DNA of 64,000 nt from Reyranella sp. CPCC 100927 (lineage in GTDB: Bacteria > Pseudomonadota > Alphaproteobacteria > Reyranellales > Reyranellaceae). Each line of letters starts with the position of its first letter. Position 1 is the stretch's first letter. A program made the translations under genes and the position numbers. The DNA lies in assembly GCF_007859315.1 (NCBI RefSeq), contig NZ_VOHA01000019.1, positions 1-64,000 of the forward strand. Direction: 5' to 3'. The notes below the pieces were generated by a model. The model ran no database searches. It had not been told where the DNA came from and was given only the letters and a program-made list of their open reading frames with translations. Shown here in pieces: positions 24,175 to 32,889 of the stretch.

Positions 24175-26127
24175 ATGGTGCGTGTTCTTGCGGCGGCCGG
24201 CGTCGTGGGCAGCCTCCTCCTCTCGATGCCGGCGGCGGCCGTGATCACGTCGATCGAGATCGAGCGCACGGAACCGCTGGCGGGCGGCGCGGCGTTCGGT
24301 GCTGTCGGCGGCTATGTGCGGATGATCGGCGTTGCCCGCGGCGAGGTCGACCCCATCGATCCGGCCAACCGCGGCATCGCCAACATCGACAAGGCGCCGC
24401 GCAACGCGCGCGGCATGGTCGAGTACCGGACCGATATCGTGATCCTGCGCCCGGCCGATGCGGCCAAGGGCAACGGCCGCATCCTCTACGAGGTCAACAA
24501 CCGCGGCCGCAAGATGCTGTTCGGCACGTTGATGGACGCGCCGGCCGGCAACAACAACCCCGATACCCGCGCCGAGCTCGGCAACGCGCTGCCGCTGCGC
24601 CTGGGCTTCACCCTGGTGTGGTCGGGCTGGGATGCCGATGCACCGCGCGCCAATGGCGGGCTGGCGATGACCGTGCCGGTGGCCGGCGAGGACGGCAAGC
24701 CAATCGCGGCGATGATCCGCGACGAGCTGGTGTCGGGCACGCGCGGGGCGCCGGTCGACACGTTCCGCCTCTCGTATGCGGCGGCCAGCACAGACGCCGC
24801 GCAGGCGCAGCTCACCGTGCGCCGGCACCAGGCAGAGGCGCGCCGCGCCGTGCCCGCCGGTGGCTGGGCTTTCGTCGATGCGCGCACCATCCGGCTGCTG
24901 CCCGAAGGGACAAAGCCCGAGCCGGGCTCACTCTACGAGCTGCGCTACCGGGCGACCGGTGCCAAGGTGCTGGGGCTGGGCTTCGCCGCCACGCGCGACG
25001 TGGTGAGCTGGTTGCGCCACGATCCGGCGGCGCGCGCCATCACCGGCCGCGCGATGACGCACGCACTCGCCATCGGCATCTCGCAGTCCGGCCGCTACCT
25101 GCGCGACCACATCGCGCAAGGCTTCAACAGGGACGAGCGCGGCCGGCGCGTGTTCGACGGCGTGCTGGCGCACATCGCCGGCGTCGGGCGCGTGTTCCTG
25201 AACCAGCCCTTCGCGCAGCCGGCGCGCACCAACACGCAGCACGAGGATCACGACTATCCCGAGAACGCCTTCCCGTTTGCCTCGGCACCGCTCACCGATC
25301 CGATCACCCAGACCACGGGTGCGCTGCTGCGCAACGACGGGTTCGATCCGCTGCTGATCGAGACCAACACCTCGACCGAGTACTGGCAGAAGGGTGCCTC
25401 GCTGCTGCACACCGATCCGCGCGGGGAACGCGACGTGATGCTGCCCTCGGGCGTGCGCGTCTACCTGGTCGCCGGCACCCAGCACGGCGGCCGCGCCGGC
25501 ATGACCAGCGATCCGGGGCCGGCTGTCCATCCGCGCAACCCGCACAACCCGATGCCGGCGCTGCGCGCGCTGCTGGTGGCACTCGATGCGTGGGTGGTGC
25601 GCGGACGGCTGCCGCCGCCCAGCCGCGTGCCCACCATCGCCGGCGGCACCCTGGTGCCGCCGGCGGCGCTGGGTTTTCCGCCGCTGCCCGGCGTCGTGGT
25701 GGCGCGCACCGCCAACGCCGTGACGCCGCCGGGCGACTGGGTCGATCCGCAACCCGCCGGCGAGGCCTATGGCGTGTTGGTGCCCCAGGTCGATGCCGAC
25801 GGCAACGAGCTGGGCGGCATCCGGCTGCCCGATATCGCCGCGCCGCTGGGCACCTACACCGGCTGGAATTTCTACAAGGCGCCCTATCCCGAGGGCGCGC
25901 TGGCCGATCGCGACGGCAGCTTCATCGCATTCGCGGCGACCAAGGCCGAGCGCGACAAGCGCGGCGATCCGCGACCGGCGATCGCCGAACGCTATGCCGA
26001 CCACGCCGCCTATGAAGCGGCCGTGCGCAAGGTGGTGACCGCTTTGGTACGCGACCGCCTGCTGCTGGAGGAGGACGCCGCGGCCTACGTCGCCCGCGCC
26101 AAAGCGGAGACGCGGGTGGCGCCTTAG
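24175..26127 (+). CDS. Exported alpha/beta hydrolase-domain protein (PF20091-like)
   Basis: 650 residues. The signal peptide VRVLAAAGVVGSLLLSMPAAA is followed by a large single domain beginning ITSIEIERTEPLAGG. GISQSGRYLRDHIAQGFN holds the likely nucleophile serine; WSGWDAD and EVNNRGRKMLFG are family hallmarks; VAGTQHGGRAG supplies a candidate histidine. The family is widespread in bacteria that break down complex organics but has no settled substrate. GAAGAGGAGGGGTT precedes the ATG. The protein likely acts in the periplasm. Confidence 0.8.
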   Translation: MVRVLAAAGVVGSLLLSMPAAAVITSIEIERTEPLAGGAAFGAVGGYVRMIGVARGEVDPIDPANRGIANIDKAPRNARGMVEYRTDIVILRPADAAKGNGRILYEVNNRGRKMLFGTLMDAPAGNNNPDTRAELGNALPLRLGFTLVWSGWDADAPRANGGLAMTVPVAGEDGKPIAAMIRDELVSGTRGAPVDTFRLSYAAASTDAAQAQLTVRRHQAEARRAVPAGGWAFVDARTIRLLPEGTKPEPGSLYELRYRATGAKVLGLGFAATRDVVSWLRHDPAARAITGRAMTHALAIGISQSGRYLRDHIAQGFNRDERGRRVFDGVLAHIAGVGRVFLNQPFAQPARTNTQHEDHDYPENAFPFASAPLTDPITQTTGALLRNDGFDPLLIETNTSTEYWQKGASLLHTDPRGERDVMLPSGVRVYLVAGTQHGGRAGMTSDPGPAVHPRNPHNPMPALRALLVALDAWVVRGRLPPPSRVPTIAGGTLVPPAALGFPPLPGVVVARTANAVTPPGDWVDPQPAGEAYGVLVPQVDADGNELGGIRLPDIAAPLGTYTGWNFYKAPYPEGALADRDGSFIAFAATKAERDKRGDPRPAIAERYADHAAYEAAVRKVVTALVRDRLLLEEDAAAYVARAKAETRVAP

Positions 26128-26128
26128 T

Positions 26129-26236
26129 CTTTTTTGGGACCGCGCGCGTCCACGCGCGCATCAGCGGCAAAAGCGTTTGCTTTCGCCGCTGACGCTCAGG
26201 ACAGATGCGCGCGTGGACGCGCGCGGTCCAAAAAAA
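26129..26236. terminator. Bidirectional terminator-like inverted repeat (family F)
   Basis: Left arm TTTTTTGGGACCGCGCGCGT and right arm ACGCGCGCGGTCCAAAAAAA lie between two convergent genes, with a second inner stem (CAGCGGCAAAAGC against GCTTTCGCCGCTG). It has a GC stem and T-runs in both directions, as expected for a shared rho-independent terminator. A related element is at 42617-42726. Confidence 0.75.
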
Positions 26237-27085
26237 TCAGGCCGGGATCTGCGGGCCTACGGTGATGCGCTGCATGCGGCGGCGCTGGCCGTTGTAGTCA
26301 TTGATGGCGCTGTGCTGGGTGCAGCGGTTGTCCCATACCGTCAAGGTGCCGGGCTCCCACTGCACGCGGCAGGTGAACTCGGGGCGGATCTGGTGCTGCT
26401 GCAGCCACTCGATCAATGGCCGGCTCTCGTCCTCGGTCATGCCGTCGAAGCGGATGGTGTGGGCGCGGCTGACATAGAGCGCCTTGCGGCCGGTGTCGGG
26501 GCAGGTGCGCACGATGGGATGGATGGCCTCGTAGGTGTCGGCCTGCTCGGTGCCCTGGATCTTCATGCCGCCGATCACCTTGTGATGTGACGCGCGGCCG
26601 CCGGAGTGCTTCAGGCCGGCGCTGTTGACGCCCTTCAGGCGGCCCAGCATGTCCTTCATGGTGTCGGAGAGCGCGTCGTAGGCCGCCGCCGTGTTGCAGT
26701 AGAGCGTGTCGCCGCCCTTGGCCGGCGTCTCCAGCGCGTAGAGCACGGTGGCGAGCGGCGGCTGCGCCAGGTAGGTGGTGTCGGAGTGCCAGCCGCCGCC
26801 GAAATTGCGCGTCTCCTGCGGCTCCTTCACGATCTCGAAGATGTAGGGGTAGCCCTCCATCCCGGTGACGAAGGGATAGAAGTTGGGCTCGCCGAACCGG
26901 CGGCTGACGCTCATGATGTCGTCGGGCTGCAGTTGCTGGTCACGGATGGCGATCACCCGGAACTCCAGGAACGCCTGATGCACCTCGGACCAGGTCTGGT
27001 TGTCCATGCGCCGCACGTCGACGCCCCTGATCTCGGCGCCCAGCGACCCCGCCAGCGGCCGCACCTCGATCCTGTCGTAGCTCAT
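26237..27085 (-). CDS. TauD/TfdA-family Fe(II)/2-oxoglutarate dioxygenase
   Basis: 282 residues from the MSYDRIEVRP start; an ATG nine codons upstream is possible. The iron triad is H100 and D102 in GGGWHSDTTY plus H258 in NRCTQHSAIND, and the 2-oxoglutarate arginine lies in GQRRRMQRI about ten residues later. The LAGSLGAEIRGVD N-terminus is typical. The family hydroxylates taurine, phenoxyacetates, alkyl sulfates and similar small acids. It is divergent from the ketopantoate-reductase-like gene. No sulfonate transport genes are adjacent. Confidence 0.85.
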   Translation of the reverse strand: MSYDRIEVRPLAGSLGAEIRGVDVRRMDNQTWSEVHQAFLEFRVIAIRDQQLQPDDIMSVSRRFGEPNFYPFVTGMEGYPYIFEIVKEPQETRNFGGGWHSDTTYLAQPPLATVLYALETPAKGGDTLYCNTAAAYDALSDTMKDMLGRLKGVNSAGLKHSGGRASHHKVIGGMKIQGTEQADTYEAIHPIVRTCPDTGRKALYVSRAHTIRFDGMTEDESRPLIEWLQQHQIRPEFTCRVQWEPGTLTVWDNRCTQHSAINDYNGQRRRMQRITVGPQIPA

Positions 27086-27174
27086 CTGCCGTCTCCGCGT
27101 ATCTCGCGCCATCGCTTCCGTCTATGTTTGGCTGAAGTTCACGCGATCAGGAATAGCGGAGTCGGAGGGAAGCC

Positions 27175-28233
27175 ATGCGGAAACGGATAGCGGTGGTGGG
27201 CGCGGGCGCGCTGGGCGGCTATGTCGGCGGCTACCTGGCCCATCACGGGATGGACGTCACGCTGATCGACATGTGGCCGGAGAATATCGAGACCATCCGC
27301 AAAAGCGGCCTTGAGCTCGACGGCGTCACGCCCGAGGAGCGCTTCACCGTCACCAAGGCGCGCACCATGCACCTGACCGAGGTGCAGGACCTCAGCAAGC
27401 AGAAGCCGATCGACATCGCCTTCGTGGCGGTGAAGTCCTACGACACGGAATGGGCGACCATGATGATCCGCCCCTACCTGGCGCCGGACGGCTATGTCGT
27501 ATCGCTGCAGAACTGCCTCAACGAGGAGCGCATTGCCTCCGTCGTGGGCTGGGGCAAGACGGTCGGTACCATCGCCTCGCTGATCTCGGTCGACATGCAC
27601 GAGGCGGCCCGCATCCGCCGCACCATCGCCAAGGGCGGCGACAAGCATACGGTATTCCGCGTCGGCGAGGTGCATGGCCGCATCACCAAACGCATCGAGG
27701 AGCTGCGCGAGATGTTCGCGCTGATCGATAGCGCCAAGACGACGACCAACCTGTGGGGCGAGCGCTGGTCCAAGCTGTGCCAGAACGGCATGCGCAACGG
27801 CGTATCGGCCGCCACCGGGCTCAGCAGCGGTGATTGCGATCGCAACGATGCGATCCGCCGCTTCTCCATCAAGCTCGGCGGCGAGGCGGTGCGCGTGGGC
27901 CAGGCCTTGGGCTATCAGATCGAGAAGATCAGCAAGTTCGATCCCGAGCGGCTGGCGCTGGCGGCCGAGGGCGACAAGGCGGCGCTCGACGAGATCGAGA
28001 AGCTGATGGCGCCCGGCTCCAACGTGAACCCGCGCGCCGACATCCAGCGCCCATCGATGGCGCAGGACATCATCAAGGGCCGCCGCACCGAGATCGAGTT
28101 CATGAACGGCTATGTCGCCGAGCGCGGCCAGTATATCGGCGTGCCGGCGCCGTCGCACCGCACGCTCACCGACGTGGTCAAGAAGGTCGAGCGCGGCGAG
28201 CTCAAGCCCGGCCCGGCGACGTTGGGCGGGTAG
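27175..28233 (+). CDS. 2-dehydropantoate 2-reductase family protein
   Basis: 352 residues. The nucleotide motif VVGAGALGGYVGGYLAHHG has G9, G11 and G14. A lysine in FVAVKSYDT and the ERWSKLCQNGMRNGVSAATG helix fit the ketopantoate reductase fold, and the ending VGVPAPSHRTLTDVV-like segment carries the conserved C-terminal region. It is longer than housekeeping PanE (about 300), and a catabolic context is more likely than pantothenate synthesis. GGAGGGAAGCC precedes the ATG. Confidence 0.8.
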   Translation: MRKRIAVVGAGALGGYVGGYLAHHGMDVTLIDMWPENIETIRKSGLELDGVTPEERFTVTKARTMHLTEVQDLSKQKPIDIAFVAVKSYDTEWATMMIRPYLAPDGYVVSLQNCLNEERIASVVGWGKTVGTIASLISVDMHEAARIRRTIAKGGDKHTVFRVGEVHGRITKRIEELREMFALIDSAKTTTNLWGERWSKLCQNGMRNGVSAATGLSSGDCDRNDAIRRFSIKLGGEAVRVGQALGYQIEKISKFDPERLALAAEGDKAALDEIEKLMAPGSNVNPRADIQRPSMAQDIIKGRRTEIEFMNGYVAERGQYIGVPAPSHRTLTDVVKKVERGELKPGPATLGG

Positions 28234-28252
28234 ACCGGCTCACGCCGCCGCT

Positions 28253-28375
28253 GTCATCCTGAGCGCAGCGAAGGATCCTGCGGTGTTGGCATAGCCGCTG
28301 TCGGCAGTGATGATCGCCCGTGCCGACAGTTTTCGAACGACCCACCGCAAGGTCCTTCGCTGCGCTCAGGACGAC
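28253..28375. repeat. Palindromic repeat family D
   Basis: GTCATCCTGAGCGCAGCGAAG on the left faces CTTCGCTGCGCTCAGGACGAC on the right. It fills most of the gap between the reductase-like and cupin genes. Confidence 0.8.
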
Positions 28376-28444
28376 AAGAGGTAAAAAGAACGGCGTTCTA
28401 TTTTCTCCTCGGCGGCTGTAGGCTCCGCGCCGAGGAGACCCGCC

Positions 28445-28792
28445 ATGATACAGAACCTGACCCCCGCCGCGGCCGACTGGAATGCCATCCCCGGGATCGG
28501 CGAGCAGCAGCCGCGCGCGTTCGCCTATCGCCTGAAGGGCGACCGCGGCGATCGGCCCCATCGCATCGCCGCCTGGCGCGGCGAGCCGGGCACCTATCGC
28601 CGCGATGGCGGCATGCCGTGGTCCGAGACCTTCGTGGTCTACAAGGGCAAGGGCCGCATCACGGTGGGTGATGACGTGATCGACCTGTTTCCCGGCGCGA
28701 TCGTCGACCTGCCGGTCGGCAAGCCCTACGTGATGGAGATCGTCGAGACCGTCGAGAAGATGGCGGTCATCACGGAGGCGGAGAAGGCGTAG
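28445..28792 (+). CDS. Cupin-domain protein
   Basis: 115 residues forming one small beta barrel. PWSETFVVYKGKGRITVGDD corresponds to cupin motif 1, with the usual paired histidines not evident, and LFPGAIVDLPVGKPYVMEI to motif 2. With few histidine ligands visible it may be a binding protein rather than a metalloenzyme. Its last 23 nt overlap the end of the convergent epimerase gene. Confidence 0.75.
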   Translation: MIQNLTPAAADWNAIPGIGEQQPRAFAYRLKGDRGDRPHRIAAWRGEPGTYRRDGGMPWSETFVVYKGKGRITVGDDVIDLFPGAIVDLPVGKPYVMEIVETVEKMAVITEAEKA

Positions 28793-29744
28793 CCTCCCAC
28801 GGCCGGTGCCCGCGCTCCCAGGCGACGCAGGCGGCGAGCCCGGCGCGGATGTCGTAGCGTGGGGCGTAGCCCAGTTCGGCGCGGGCGCGCGTGATGTCGA
28901 GCGCCCCCTTGCGCACCACATCGATGCCGTCGGCCCAACTGTAGTTGCCGGGTCCGATCGAGAGCTGGGCGGCGGGCACAAGGTCCTTCACGATGGCGAC
29001 GATCTCGGCCAGCGACGGCGCCTGGCCGGTGGCGATGTGATAGACGTCGACGCCGTGCTGCGGCTTGTCGAGCACCTTGACGATGCCCTGCACGCAGTCG
29101 TCGATGTAGACGTGATCGACGCGGAAATCGCCGCCGCGCGGGATGTGCAGCGGCCGGCCGCTCACGGCGGCATCGATCAGGGTCTTGGGCACGCGCGGAC
29201 GGGACAGGCCGGGCCCGTAGACCCAGCAGGTGCGCACGTGGATGCACTCCAGCCCGCGGGCGGCGGCGATGTCGCGCGCCAGCCATTCGGCGGCGAGCTT
29301 GGAGATGCCGTAGGGCCCCACCGGCTCGCAGCGGTGCATCTCGTCGATGATCGGCACGGCGAAGGGGCCGTAGACCTCCTCGCTGCTGAGGTTGACCAGC
29401 CGGCGCACGCCGAACAGGCGCATCGATTCCAGCAGGTTCAGCGTGCCCTCGACATTGACGCGGAAAGTGCCGACCGGGTTGGCGAGCGCGTTCACGATGC
29501 CGACGACGGCGCCGCAATGCACGACCGCGTCGGGCCGGGTCTCCTGCAGCGCCGCGGCGATCTGCGGCCACTCGGTGAGATCGCCCTGGCGGAACGCGAT
29601 CTGCGGCAGGCGCGCCTGGGCGACAGCCAGCATCGGCGTCCGCGCCAGGTCGACGGCGGTCACCGCATCGCCGCGCGCCGCCAGCGCCGCAACGACATTG
29701 CTGCCGATAAATCCCGCACCGCCAGTGACCAGGTAGCGCGCCAT
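28770..29744 (-). CDS. NAD-dependent epimerase/dehydratase
   Basis: 324 residues, extended SDR. The Rossmann motif VTGGAGFIGSNVVAAL is at the N-terminus, VNLSSEEVYGPF supplies the serine region and CEPVGPYGISKLAAEW supplies the catalytic Y-GIS-K. Usual substrates are nucleotide sugars, but relatives act on other hydroxy compounds. It follows the TPP enzyme on the same strand by about 10 nt, so the two are likely co-transcribed. It overlaps the end of the cupin gene tail to tail. Confidence 0.85.
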   Translation of the reverse strand: MARYLVTGGAGFIGSNVVAALAARGDAVTAVDLARTPMLAVAQARLPQIAFRQGDLTEWPQIAAALQETRPDAVVHCGAVVGIVNALANPVGTFRVNVEGTLNLLESMRLFGVRRLVNLSSEEVYGPFAVPIIDEMHRCEPVGPYGISKLAAEWLARDIAAARGLECIHVRTCWVYGPGLSRPRVPKTLIDAAVSGRPLHIPRGGDFRVDHVYIDDCVQGIVKVLDKPQHGVDVYHIATGQAPSLAEIVAIVKDLVPAAQLSIGPGNYSWADGIDVVRKGALDITRARAELGYAPRYDIRAGLAACVAWERGHRPWEATPSPPP

Positions 29745-29753
29745 AGTTCTCCG

Positions 29754-31433
29754 CTATGTCGCGCCGTGGACGACGACGTCGAGCAGCACCGGGCCCGATG
29801 TGGTGGCAAGCGCCGCCTTCAGCGCCGCATCGAACTGGTCGGCTGTCTCGACTTTGTGCGCCGTCACGCCGTAGGCGCGTGCGAGGCCCGCGACATCGAT
29901 GGGCGGATCGCGGAAATCCATGCCGATGGGCGTATCGTTGCCGTGGAACGCCTTGAGCCGCTGCTTGAGGATGCGGTAGCCGCCGTTGTTGGCGATCACG
30001 AAGATCAGCGGCAGCTTGTAGTGCGCCGCGCTCCACAGCGCCTGCACGCAGTACATGGCGCTGCCGTCGCCGATCACGGCGGCGACGCGCCGCTGCGGAT
30101 GCGCCATCTGCACGCCGACCGAGGCGGCGATGCCCCAGCCGATGCCGCCGCTGACGTTGCCGAAGTAGCTGTAGCGGTCGCGGAACGGCCAGAAGGCCAG
30201 CAGGCTGCGCGACGAGGTCAGGCCCTCGTCGACCACGATGGCGTCGGCGGGCAGGCTCTCGCTCAGCCGCAGCATCAGCCAGTCGGGGTCGATCGGTTGG
30301 GCGCCCTGGCGCTGGCGCGCCGCGCTGGCCTTCTGGGCGCGTTGTGCCGACCAGTTGCGATCGGCGAGCGCGGCGAGCGAGGCCTTGGCGGCGGCCGCGC
30401 GCGCGGCACCACCCAGGCGCTCGAGCAGCGGGTTCAGCGCCGCCAGCGTTTCCTTCACGTCGGCGCGCAGCGCGATCTCGGCCGCGAAGTTCTTGCCCAT
30501 CTCCCAGTCGCGCAGGCCGATCTGGATCACCTTGGTGTCCGGCGGCAGCGGCTCGATCGCGCTGTAGACCGACATCTGCAGCAGCTCGGCGCCGACGCAG
30601 ATCACCAGGTCGTAGGGTTCGAGCACGCGGCGCACTTGCGCCTGGTCGCGGTTCAATGCGCCGAGGAAGGCGGGGTGCTCGGACAGGAAGTGGGCGCCGG
30701 TCTGCACCGACTGCTGCAGCACCGGTGCGCCCAGGATCTCGGCCAGCCGCGCCGCCTCGGGCAGCGCATCGGCGGTGACGATCTCGGTGCCGGCCATGAT
30801 CAGCGGGCGCTTGGCCGCCAGGATCCGCTTGGCGCAGGCTTCGAGCGCGGCGTCCGATGGCCGCGTCCGGGTGTCGACGTGCGTCACCTCGCCGAGGTCG
30901 AGCGCCGCCTCGTTGTTGAGGATGTCGCCGGGCAGCGAGATGAACACCGGGCCGGTGGGTGCCGTCAGCGCCACCTTGGCGGCGCGCCGCAGGATGCGCG
31001 GCAGGTCCTCGATACGGTTGACCTCGGTGGCCCATTTCACGACCGGCTGCGCGATGGGCACCAGCGGCGCATAGAGCAGGGGCTCGGTCAGCCCGTGGCC
31101 CTGTTCCTGCTGGCCGGCGGTGACGATCATCGGCGTGCCCGACACTTGCGCGGTGTAGATGGCGCCGATGGCGTTGCCCAGGCCGGGCGCGACATGGACG
31201 TTGCACGACACCAGCTCGCCCGAGGCGCGCGCGAAGCCGTCGGCCATGGCGATCACCACGGCCTCCTGCAGGCCCAGCACATAGCCGATGTCGCGCTGCT
31301 CGGTGAGCGCGTGCATGATCGGCAGCTCGGTGGTACCGGGATTGCCGAACATGCGCGTGACGCCTTCGTCCTTCATCAACGCCAGGAAGGCGCTGCGGCC
31401 GGTGATGGTGTTCGAAGTCCTGGCGTCAGGCAC
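29754..31433 (-). CDS. ThDP-dependent enzyme, benzoylformate decarboxylase-like
   Basis: 559 residues. The N-terminal Pyr domain has FGNPGTTELP and the activating glutamate in GLQEAVVIAMADGFARASG; SCNVHVAPGLGNAIGA holds the histidine that aligns with benzoylformate decarboxylase H70, and the serine at its S26 position is threonine here. The C-terminal PP domain has the ThDP motif IGDGSAMYCVQALW then IANNGG. These features point to 2-keto acid decarboxylation rather than acetolactate synthesis. It is downstream of an FMN alpha-hydroxy-acid oxidase gene on the same strand, a mandelate-type pairing. Confidence 0.8.
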   Translation of the reverse strand: MPDARTSNTITGRSAFLALMKDEGVTRMFGNPGTTELPIMHALTEQRDIGYVLGLQEAVVIAMADGFARASGELVSCNVHVAPGLGNAIGAIYTAQVSGTPMIVTAGQQEQGHGLTEPLLYAPLVPIAQPVVKWATEVNRIEDLPRILRRAAKVALTAPTGPVFISLPGDILNNEAALDLGEVTHVDTRTRPSDAALEACAKRILAAKRPLIMAGTEIVTADALPEAARLAEILGAPVLQQSVQTGAHFLSEHPAFLGALNRDQAQVRRVLEPYDLVICVGAELLQMSVYSAIEPLPPDTKVIQIGLRDWEMGKNFAAEIALRADVKETLAALNPLLERLGGAARAAAAKASLAALADRNWSAQRAQKASAARQRQGAQPIDPDWLMLRLSESLPADAIVVDEGLTSSRSLLAFWPFRDRYSYFGNVSGGIGWGIAASVGVQMAHPQRRVAAVIGDGSAMYCVQALWSAAHYKLPLIFVIANNGGYRILKQRLKAFHGNDTPIGMDFRDPPIDVAGLARAYGVTAHKVETADQFDAALKAALATTSGPVLLDVVVHGAT

Positions 31434-31448
31434 GGCGTTCCTCCGTTT

Positions 31449-31642
31449 TTAAACCCTCTCCGCCCACGCAGTGGGGGGAGAGGGAGGGGCCCATCGCGTC
31501 AGCGATGGGAGGGTGAGGTGGGTGTTCGAACAGCGTGATCGTTCGTCGGCGATCGCGTCTGGTTCCAGCACCCACCTCACCCTCCCACGCTGCGCGTGGG
31601 CCCCTCCCTCTCCCCCCGCTTTGCGGGCGGAGAGGGCATTCA
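31449..31642. repeat. Palindromic repeat family B
   Basis: CCCTCTCCGCCCACGCAGTGG on the left faces GCTTTGCGGGCGGAGAGGG on the right. Inner arms GGGAGGGTGAGGTGGGTGTT and CACCCACCTCACCCTCCCA surround a centre with GTGATCGTTCGTCGGCGATCG. This is the only copy of this type in the window, and it lies inside the presumed oxidase-decarboxylase operon. Confidence 0.8.
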
Positions 31643-32743
31643 TCAATAGCCCTCGCCCAGCAGCGGGAAGGCGCTGTGGACGTGCGGCGCCACAACCGGC
31701 GTCGCCGCATGCAGATAGGACGTGTCGACATCGGCCAGGCGCGTGACGCCGAGCAGGCCCAGGCAGCTGCGGATCTCGTTTTCCAGCAGCTCCAGCACGC
31801 GCACGATGCCGGCCTCGCCCGCCGCCGCCAGGCCGTAGCAGAACAGGCGGCCGATGCCGACGGCATCGGCGCCCATGGCGATCGCCTTCACCACGTCGCT
31901 GCCGCGGCTGAAGCCGCCGTCGACCACGACGCTGGCGCGGCCATTGACGGTGGCCAGCACCTCGGGCAGCACCTCCATGATGCCGCGGCCATGGTCGAGC
32001 TGGCGGCCACCGTGGTTGGACACGTAGATCACGTCGACGCCGTGCTGGCAGGCGATCTCGGCATCCTCGGCGGTGGCGATGCCCTTGAGCATCAGCGGGA
32101 TGCGGTGCGTCTTCTTGAAGTGCGCGATGTTCTTCCAGCTGAGCGCCGCCTGGTAGTTCGTGCCGCTCAGGTTCTCGCGCCACGGCTTCACGAAGCGCCG
32201 GGCGATGTCGCGCTCGCGGCGGCTGTAGACGGCGGTATCGACCGTGATGCAGAAGGCGTCGTAGCCGGAATCGACGGCACGCTTCACCCGCTCGTCGATC
32301 CAGGCGTCGTCGCCGCGCACGTAGAGCTGGAAGACCTTGCAGCCGCCGGCGGCCTTGCCCACCGACTCGATCTCCAGCGTGGTCACCGAGCTCAGCAGCA
32401 TCGCCGCGCCGAAGCGCTCGGCCGCCTTGGCCACGGTCACGCCGGCACCGGGGTCGAAGGATTCGAGCGATCCGATCGGGGCCAGCATGATGGGCAGGCG
32501 CAAGGGCTTGTCGAACAGCCGGCTGCTGGCATCGTAGGTCGAAACGTCACGCAGCACGCGCGGGCGGAAGGCGATGGAATCGAGGCTCTGGCGGTTGCGC
32601 TTCATGGTGGTTTCGGTCTCGGCGGCGCCCACCAGGTAGTCCCAGATGCGCGGCGGCAGCTTGCCGCGGGCGGCCGTCACGAACTCATGCAGGTTCTGGA
32701 ACTGGTCCTCCAGGCCGCTATCCATGCGCACACGCGTATCCAT
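31643..32743 (-). CDS. FMN-dependent alpha-hydroxy-acid oxidase/dehydrogenase
   Basis: 366 residues from the ATG with GGAAGGACGCCTGG before it. It is a TIM barrel with MLAPIGSLESF near 86-96, K220 in PLMLKGI, the catalytic H244 and R247 in SNHGGRQLDHG, and FMN-binding VVVDGGFSRGSD near 272-283. The family (glycolate, lactate, mandelate enzymes) oxidises 2-hydroxy acids to 2-keto acids. There is no obvious membrane-anchoring insert. With the adjacent decarboxylase it could convert an aryl or alkyl 2-hydroxy acid to an aldehyde. Confidence 0.85.
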   Translation of the reverse strand: MDTRVRMDSGLEDQFQNLHEFVTAARGKLPPRIWDYLVGAAETETTMKRNRQSLDSIAFRPRVLRDVSTYDASSRLFDKPLRLPIMLAPIGSLESFDPGAGVTVAKAAERFGAAMLLSSVTTLEIESVGKAAGGCKVFQLYVRGDDAWIDERVKRAVDSGYDAFCITVDTAVYSRRERDIARRFVKPWRENLSGTNYQAALSWKNIAHFKKTHRIPLMLKGIATAEDAEIACQHGVDVIYVSNHGGRQLDHGRGIMEVLPEVLATVNGRASVVVDGGFSRGSDVVKAIAMGADAVGIGRLFCYGLAAAGEAGIVRVLELLENEIRSCLGLLGVTRLADVDTSYLHAATPVVAPHVHSAFPLLGEGY

Positions 32744-32889
32744 CCAGGCGTCCTTCCATTGCCGCCGAGACCATAGCATGCCGGCGATCCCGGCCGACAA
32801 GCAGGGGGGTGTATGGCAGGTCCGCAGAATCCTGATATGGAAGGGCTGCCGCCGCCGGCGGCATCCGTGACTTTTGTGAGCCGCAGGCA

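Noticed and set aside
28806-28822. Apparent family C half repeat (GCCCGCGCTCCCAGG)
   Set aside because: It encodes the natural AWERGHRPW end of the epimerase, so similarity is likely chance.
28726-31538. Very long open frames on both strands over the epimerase and TPP-enzyme genes
   Set aside because: They are low-complexity Arg/Ala/Gly or His/Asp/Val translations opposite or out of frame with clear enzymes, as expected at high GC.
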